A stretch of DNA of 64,000 nucleotides from Massospora cicadina. Taxonomy: Eukaryota > Entomophthoromycota > Entomophthoromycetes > Entomophthorales > Entomophthoraceae. Position numbers and translations under genes: made by a program. Positions 57,985-64,000 of the stretch are shown here, piece after piece. Each line of letters opens with the position of its first letter. The stretch's first letter is position 1. The notes under the pieces are model-generated. The model worked only from the letters and a program-made list of their open reading frames with translations. It had not been told where the DNA came from and searched no databases. The stretch lies in the NCBI GenBank assembly GCA_022478985.1, contig JAKSZP010005602.1, positions 34,218 through 98,217 of the forward strand, given 5' to 3'.

Positions 57985-60900
57985 GGGCGTAGCCACTATT
58001 GAGCACGTGTGGAGGAAGGGGTCCGATTTGATGAACCAGACTGGGAACCAGGAGGAGACCAGCTGCCGGCGACGTGGGGGAGATATCCAAACATCCACGC
58101 TTGAAAGTGATCCACCAAATGAGACTGGAATCTGTGGACAGCTTCAGGGAGGGTGGGGATGGATCCGGCGATGGCATCCAAGACAATCGTGTGGATAGTC
58201 CACATGGCGATTGCAACCACCAGAGCACGAAGGGAGGGTGGGAGGGGGGAGGCCATTGATGAAGCAAACATATCTCTTGACAGACTGAAGGGATGTGTTT
58301 GATCCTGGCCTAGCAGACGTTGGACTTCGCGCCATATTACTTTAGAGGTGGGGCACTTCTCCAGGCGGTGAAACAGCGTTCCATACTGGCCACACACGAC
58401 ACAGGATGAGTGTAAAGCATTAGAGCGCTCAGCTGTATGATACACCCGCCTCAGGCAGCGCCACACATGGGAACGGACTTGAGGCTGCAACAGAGGATGG
58501 TGTGCATATTTCCAGATAGTCTTTTGGGTCTCAGTGGAATAAGGGATGTCCATCATGTCCAGGTAGTCCACCCTGGATAGGACTTGGGGTCGAATGGGGA
58601 TCACGCCATCATGGATGGGTAGCCCCTGTACCTCTTGTGTGAACTGAGGAGAGGGGCGGCCTCTTCGGGTTGTATGTCCACTAATATGAATTCTCCACTC
58701 TGCGCTTCGCATGGAGAGTAGGATTCGTTTGTAGTGGGTTTTTGTCCCGTGAGGACCTGTGGCTGATGTGTGTGATGCGAGGTATTTCATCAGGGAGTGG
58801 GGGTTTGATGGATTATTGAGGCCCAAGGCCCAGGAGAAGTTGGAGCGGGCCACGCGGGACCAGTATTGGGATGGGAGTGTGGGAGCAGTGATGGCCGCAA
58901 TCCAGGTGCCTAGGATCTTGGCGGCATGGGCTTTGAAGTCAAGTAGGCCCATGCCACCATGATGATGAGGGCCAAACATGACCTCTAGCCGTACTGGTGG
59001 AGGGCGGCCTGACCAAAGCCATCCTTGTAGCAAAGCATACAGGGATTTGAAGAAGCTTGGGGAGAAGGGGATGGCATGGGCTCCAAACCAGACTTTGGAT
59101 AGGAGCATAGAGTTGACAAGAACAACCCTGCCAGTGAGGGTAGTAGGGTGGGCTCTGAGAGAGGCGATTCACTTCGTCACGTTGTCCAGTATATGGCCCT
59201 CCATTACTGCTGACGCGTATCCTCCTGCCTCCAACCACAAGCCCAGATGGCGTACCGGTCCTATGGTAGGTCGCGGCACAAAGGGGAGCACCAGCGGAGC
59301 GTTGTGTTTTAAGTTAGTAAGGCGTGGACTTGGGCGAGCAGCTGGGCTGGGTTGGGAACTACTTGCTGGGGCCCAGCAGTTCTGAAACCAACCAAGGAGG
59401 ATGATTTCGGTTTTGGAGGCGTTCAGTGCCGCGTTGCTTACCTGGGAATATTCCTGGATGAGGGCTTCAAGCGCGCTTGCATCTTTATTATTAGACACCC
59501 CCACCACGCAATCATCTGCAAATGCCATCATCTTGACTGGGGTTTGGCCTGGCACATGGACCCCAGTGAGTTGGGCATTCACATTTCGCAGTAGTGGGTC
59601 AAGGCTGAAGTTGTATAAGAGTGGGCTCAGGGGGTCCCCTTGTCGCAGGCCCCTTTGAGGATAGACTACTTCCATTAGGAAACCTGGGCCGCGCACAGCC
59701 ATTGTTGCAGATTCCGTGAGCAGCATCACCCAGTTAATGAAGCGGGGAGGTAGGCGGAATTGTTGTAGGCAGGCCCTAAGGTATTCCCAGTTTACTCTAT
59801 CATAGGCCTTTTGTTGGTCCAAGAATACAAGTGCCCCAGAGGCTGTGGACTGACACACATTAGCCACAGAGTGCACGTTATCCCAAATCGACCTTCTGGG
59901 GATGAAACCAAATTGTTCTGGAGAGATGGTGGCAGATGCTACAGTCCCTAAACGATTAGCCATGATTTTTGTAAAAATTTTGGTGTCTGTGTTTGTTAGA
60001 GATCTGAGGCGCCAGTTGGCTAAGTCTATCCTATCTCCTTTCTTGAAGAGTGTGACTGTGAAAGCCTCATGTCCTCCTGGTAGGAGGCGCGTTTCCAACA
60101 GGCTTTGGTTGAGTGAGGCTAGCAGCAATGGGGATATGTATTTAAAATATTTTTTGTAGAACTCATATGGAATGCCATCTGGGCCTGGGCATTTTCAGTT
60201 TGGCGCACCACGAATGGTAGTCCATAAGTCATTCGGAGTAATTAGATTCATTATTTCCGAGTATCAGAAAATGGTGCGGATATGAGCTCTGTCGAGAAAT
60301 TCCGCCATTTTGGCCGGCTGAATTGGTTCAGCTCGGTATAACTCGTAGTAATATCTTTGCATTTTGATTGCCACTTCAGCCGGTGTGTCCACGATAGAAT
60401 TATCCGATCTTCACACCTGTGTGCAGGCCACACTCTGGCGTGGTGCAAAAATTTTTTTGAAGAAGTATGTGGTGCACTTGTTGCCTTTAGTGATGCGTGT
60501 GGCCCTGTATTGGACACAAACCTGATGTTTGTGTTGCCTTTCAAGTGCGTTGAGGTGGGCTGCTGCCTCCGCCCACTTCTGGCCCCATGCAGGGCTATAT
60601 CCTGAGGCTGGAATGTTGGACTCCAAGTGGGCCAATTCTGCCAGTGCGCGCGATATAATCGCCGATGTGGCTCGTGAGCATCTGGATGAGAGATGGCGAT
60701 AGTGGCGGATGGTGTCTTTTTTGAAAGTTGCCCATGTGGAAATGGGGTCCGCGCAAAATGGTGCAACAAATGATTCCGTTAAAGTTGCCTCTTCCACCCA
60801 CATGGAAAATCCTGGCGACGCAAGCTCTGGGGGGCGGATTTTGTACCAATGTGGGGCCTTTGCAACTGTGATGGGTAAGTGGTATGTTATTGAGACCAGT

Positions 60901-61600
60901 TGGTGGTCGGAGAATTCCATTTTCGTTGTTTTGAAGTGGAGATGTGGGGTTGGAATTTCGCTGGTGCTAGAATAAGGTCAATGCGGGTCATGGACCTTAA
61001 TTGGCCATTGTGGATGTGGGGATGCATCATGTTTTTGAGCAGCGGGGCATGTCGCAGCAGCACATCCATTAACCCAAGGGTGGCTTTTAGAACGCGTAGT
61101 TCTACATGACCCTGTGGGGCGTGGGGTGAGGGCGGCCACCGGTCCGTTGGTGAGGTTAGCCAACAGTTCATGTCACCGATTAGGAAAGAATCAGGGGGTA
61201 GCAGGAGGGATTTGACTGACAAGAAAAATTCTTAATGCTCATGTGCACTTTTTGGGGCGTAAATGTTGACGATTGTGTGTGCAACATTGGCCTATGAGAA
61301 GGTGACAACGAGCACTTGATCATTTAGGAATGTTTCTGAAGATGTAAATTTGAAAAAATTGTTTTTCTGAATTAGCACCCCACAGTGCTTTGACCAAAAG
61401 GATAGGGATGGTAGGAGCATTGTTTTCCAAGCTTCCTCAGAACCTCGTGGACAGTGGGTTTCCTGGATGGCCAGGATATCCACTAATAAATTATTTTGTA
61501 AAAAACTCAGTTTCCTAGCCCGGGATGGGGAGGCCTTGAGTCCGGCAATATTCAGCATCCCTAGAGTGAAGGTTTCCCCATCACACCTTAGGTGTGAGGG
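57985..61600 (-). pseudogene. LINE C ORF2: APE endonuclease, reverse transcriptase, zinc finger
   Basis: Endonuclease from ~61,580: MLNIAGLKASPS, VDILAIQETHCPRGSEEAW, GVLIQKN, IYAPK, LIGDMNCWL, RSMTRIDLILAP and EFSDHQLVSI (~60,890-60,920). A linker with KWAEAAAHLNALERQHKH follows. RT at 60,128-59,100: FGFIPRRSIWDNVHSVANVC, ALVFLDQQKAYDRVNWEYL, LRQGDPLSPLLY and MAFADDCVVGVS with the FADD box intact (~59,515-59,526). Thumb and C-terminal region at 59,108-57,996 with the CVVCGQYGTLFHRLEKC zinc finger (~58,350-58,405). About 1,200 residues. Breaks at ~61,300, ~60,290 and ~59,165 inactivate it. Confidence 0.88.
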
Positions 61601-63004
61601 GGTGGGCCCCCTGGCCCACCAGCCTCTTCCAGGTCCCCACGGGCTTTCACAGCAGCGCGGGTATTAGCAGCAATGCTATCGGGGTTTTTGTTAATTTTTG
61701 CGGAAAGAGTCGCATTAGCTTTGGCCTTCGCTTTTTGTTTTCCCGACGTCGGACGAATTTTTTGCGGTGTGGATAAGTTTGGTGCACCGTTGAGTGTGGC
61801 AAAAAAAATTTTTTCAGTTGGGATAGGTCCCAAGTCGGTTTCAACTGGGGCTTGGGTGCAGCGATTGGGTGAGATCAAATCTCCCATCAGATCCTCGGAT
61901 TGAGTGGCCCGTTTGGCTTGGGCCTCCCAATCTGATTGGGTGATGGATTCCCAAGTTGCTTCCGCCGCAAAGGTCTCCATGTCCTCCTGGCGTTGTGAGT
62001 GTGGGATGGTGGTGGTGACCTTGGCCGCTTCCTTGGCCACGGTCCTATGGGCCTGCTTGGCCTTCTTCCACTCCTGCGGGGAGATGGGCTTTACCAATAG
62101 GTAGCAGCCTTGTGCTCCCCACGGGAAAGCCTCTTTGGTGCTTGTGGTTGGTTTGTAGTGCGCCTCTCCGCTGGCCATGGCCGCTGAGGGGTGCTCTTGG
62201 AATGTAACGCCCTCTTTAATGGGGCATGCATGTGCCTTATGGCTGAATGCATCACAGTGGGTGCAAATGGGGGGCGCGCTGTCCACGGTTACCCGGAATG
62301 GGTGGGTGGTGTGCCCTGTGATGTCAATAAAGGTGGAGTGCGGGATCTGGGTTAGGTCCTTCACGATCTCCTCAGTTGGGGTCAGAACTGCAATGGCTTT
62401 GCCGGTGCACAGGTGTGGCATCAGCATGAAACGTTGCATTTCAAAAGATTGTATTTCGCCATATATGGCGAGACCATCTTTCAGGTGTTGCTCCAAAATG
62501 TCACGTTTTACCATAGTAGGCAAAAAGTCAAACGTGAGGAAAATTTGGTTTGATTTTGTCCATCTGGTGCATTTAGTTTCGACGACCCATTGCCCTTTGG
62601 GGAGGTTGACCACTATGCGCACCGCTGCAGCCTCATCTGCTGCTATTTTGCTTTCAAAACCTAGGTCCAGCCAACTGCATGACATGGAGTGAGGTGCAAC
62701 ATACACCGCGGTCAGGAAAATTTTGTGTACATCTTCACAAAATTTTTCCCATAGGGCCGTTTTTTGGATGTCCAGATACACACGGACTCCAAATTCCACG
62801 GATGAAAGTGGCTGGGAATGTGGCGTATTGATGTACTGGTTGCATCATGCTTGCCACACGAGTATCTCCGGGGAAATTGTGACCGCTGGTTTTTTTTAGA
62901 TTTTTTTCTATTCCTCCGGATTCTCCGGGGCGTTTTTGAATGTTAGAGGCTGCGGGCCTTCCGCCTGCTCCTCTTGCCTTGCTTGCCCAACTGCTCCCAG
63001 ACAT
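61588..63004 (-). pseudogene. LINE C ORF1: RNA-binding zinc-knuckle protein
   Basis: Starts MSGSSWASKARGAGG at 63,004. A frameshift near 62,770 precedes a 403-codon run to 61,588. Features: CSWLDLGFESKIAADEAAA, VRIVVNLPKGQWV, TRWTKSNQIFLTFDFL, LKDGLAIYGEIQSF, LMPHLCTGKAIAVLTPTEEI, the intact CTHCDAFSHKAHAC knuckle (~62,225-62,270), then EEWKK-type charged sequence and a Lys/Ala-rich tail ending GGPGGPPPHT. ~470 residues when continuous. It forms ribonucleoprotein with element RNA, as known for LINE ORF1 proteins. Confidence 0.85.
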
Positions 63005-63116
63005 GGGCGCAGACTAATCCCCTCTATGAGATTATCAAACTAGATTTAGTCTTGAATTGAATGGGTTGCAAAAGTGTTTGCAACGAGAAAGAAAAGTTAT
63101 CTAATTTAACTAAGTT

Positions 63117-63790
63117 ATATACATAAAAAATATTTTTTGGGATATTAGTCTAAATTAACAGAAAGTGAACAGTTAACCCAAAAGCCTTCACAATGAAGGT
63201 TGCTGGGTAATATATTAAGGAGGAGAGGCGAATGCATAGGTCATGAGTCCTTGGGGCTTGTAATTGTGTTTCAATATCCTTGATTATTTTCTTTACAGCA
63301 AATAACTGACTTTGAATTTTGATTAACCACAATATTTCTATTTGCCTCAGAACCTATTGATACTATTACCCCATGTTTGGTGCACTTTTCTTCAAACATA
63401 TGGCCTTGGAAAAATATGAAAAAATTCAACTGGGCTCATCCCATGTGCCAGTCTCTTCAGTGAATAGGGCGCCTCTTAGTTTCTTATGCATATAAGGGTT
63501 TTAGCCTAATAAAATCCTTATAAACACTTCTAAATTCGCAGAAGAATTGTTGTATTTCCTGCACTAATTGCTTTGAAGTTTAATAGATGATAGTAGCTTT
63601 GGGCCTGGGAGTAAAATTTGTGGTAGATGAAACTAGACAGGAAGGGGCTGAAGCCACCTATCTCACATCCAGGGTATGCCCTAGATCCTTTAATCAAATA
63701 AGAGGTTAACCCTTTGGATTAAAACCCTTTTTTGTCCTGAAAAAATGCAATACCTTGTCCAGCTTGATGGCTGGCGCCTGGGGTCTTATA
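63117..63790. other. Decayed flank of LINE C
   Basis: Continues the sequence interrupted by LINE C. One minus-strand open run (63,150-63,332) has no recognisable motif. The plus strand leads into the RT relic at 63.8 kb, so it is probably the upstream pol of that element. Confidence 0.25.
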
Positions 63791-63794
63791 ATAT

Positions 63795-64000
63795 GGGGAT
63801 CTATCACCACGTTGATACTGGGGATGCAAGACCCATTCATTTAGTTCCAATATGGAGAAGTAAAGTTAGTGACAAGGAGGTGCAGAAAAAAATTTAAGGG
63901 AACTTATACAACAATGGATGTTTTCCTCTACCGTAGACCATGGGCCAATCTGATAATTATAGTTAAATAGAAAGATGGCTCTAGAAGAGTTATCTTCTGG
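63795..64000 (+). pseudogene. Ty3/gypsy reverse transcriptase start, cut by window edge
   Basis: The plus-strand reading from ~63,802 gives HHVDTGDARPIHLVPIWRSK then VSDKEVQKKI. This matches the start of Ty3/gypsy RT (H.IDTGDA.PI...P.R.S....EV...I). It continues to the window end with a frameshift and changes such as MALEEL (KKDGS/R position). It belongs to a plus-strand element that extends beyond the window. Confidence 0.6.

Larger units (their letters stand above)
57818..63101 (-). mobile_element. LINE C: full-length non-LTR retrotransposon
   Basis: A 5.28 kb copy flanked by the exact 15-base duplication TAATTTAACTAAGTT (57,803-57,817 and 63,102-63,116). It has the same 5' and 3' ends as LINE B and the longest intact reading frames in the window (403 codons of ORF1; 319 and 370 codons of ORF2). 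It is therefore the youngest or best-preserved copy, although still frameshifted. It is inserted in old gypsy-like sequence. Confidence 0.94.

Noticed and set aside
1..64000. CRISPR arrays, bacterial operons, tRNA or rRNA genes
   Set aside because: No regular short repeats with spacers, no cloverleaf or rRNA core sequence recognised; the content is eukaryotic retroelements.

Overview
This 64 kb window is a pile-up of transposable elements from a eukaryotic genome. No intact host gene, tRNA, rRNA or bacterial operon is visible, and the local A+T bias is high outside the elements. A filamentous fungus with a large repeat-rich genome is my best guess, because Ty3/gypsy elements (one with a chromodomain) and two-ORF LINEs with zinc knuckles are combined here. 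That is inference, because no host marker gene is present to place it.

Three layers can be read. (1) The oldest layer is a decayed chromodomain-type Ty3/gypsy element on the minus strand (gypsy-3). Its pieces lie at 12.5-15.3 kb, 26.7-29.7 kb and 51.8-54.6 kb. Similar decayed plus-strand gypsy relics (gypsy-4, gypsy-5) fill 2.6-12 kb, and others occupy 55-57.8 kb and 63.1-64 kb. (2) Two younger Ty3/gypsy elements sit inside this layer. Gypsy-1 (15,266-26,730, minus) has a ~752 bp LTR pair. Gypsy-2 (29,702-51,830, minus) has a ~330 bp LTR pair. Both have a conserved 17-18 nt primer-binding site ending in TGAGCACCA (plus-strand view) next to the 5' LTR. (3) Non-LTR elements are inserted in the gypsy elements. 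There are three close LINE copies (A 19,257-24,513; B 39,236-44,521; C 57,818-63,101; all minus) and one divergent LINE (D ~32,770-37,880, plus). There are also five copies of a short element (E1-E5) that carries only an ORF1-like zinc-knuckle protein gene.

Direct 14-16 bp target-site duplications can be read for LINE A, B and C and for E3 and E4. E3 and E4 end in the same 3' tail motif as the full LINEs. The E elements therefore look like 'half-LINEs' (ORF1-only, HAL1-like) mobilised by the LINE reverse transcriptase. This is the most interesting system in the window. A second unusual item is a collagen-like Gly-X-Y tract in the gag-leader region of gypsy-2 (about 48,580-48,740, minus).

Most reading frames are interrupted by stops and frameshifts, so nearly all coding calls are pseudogenes. 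The longest intact pieces are ORF1 and ORF2 segments of LINE B and C.
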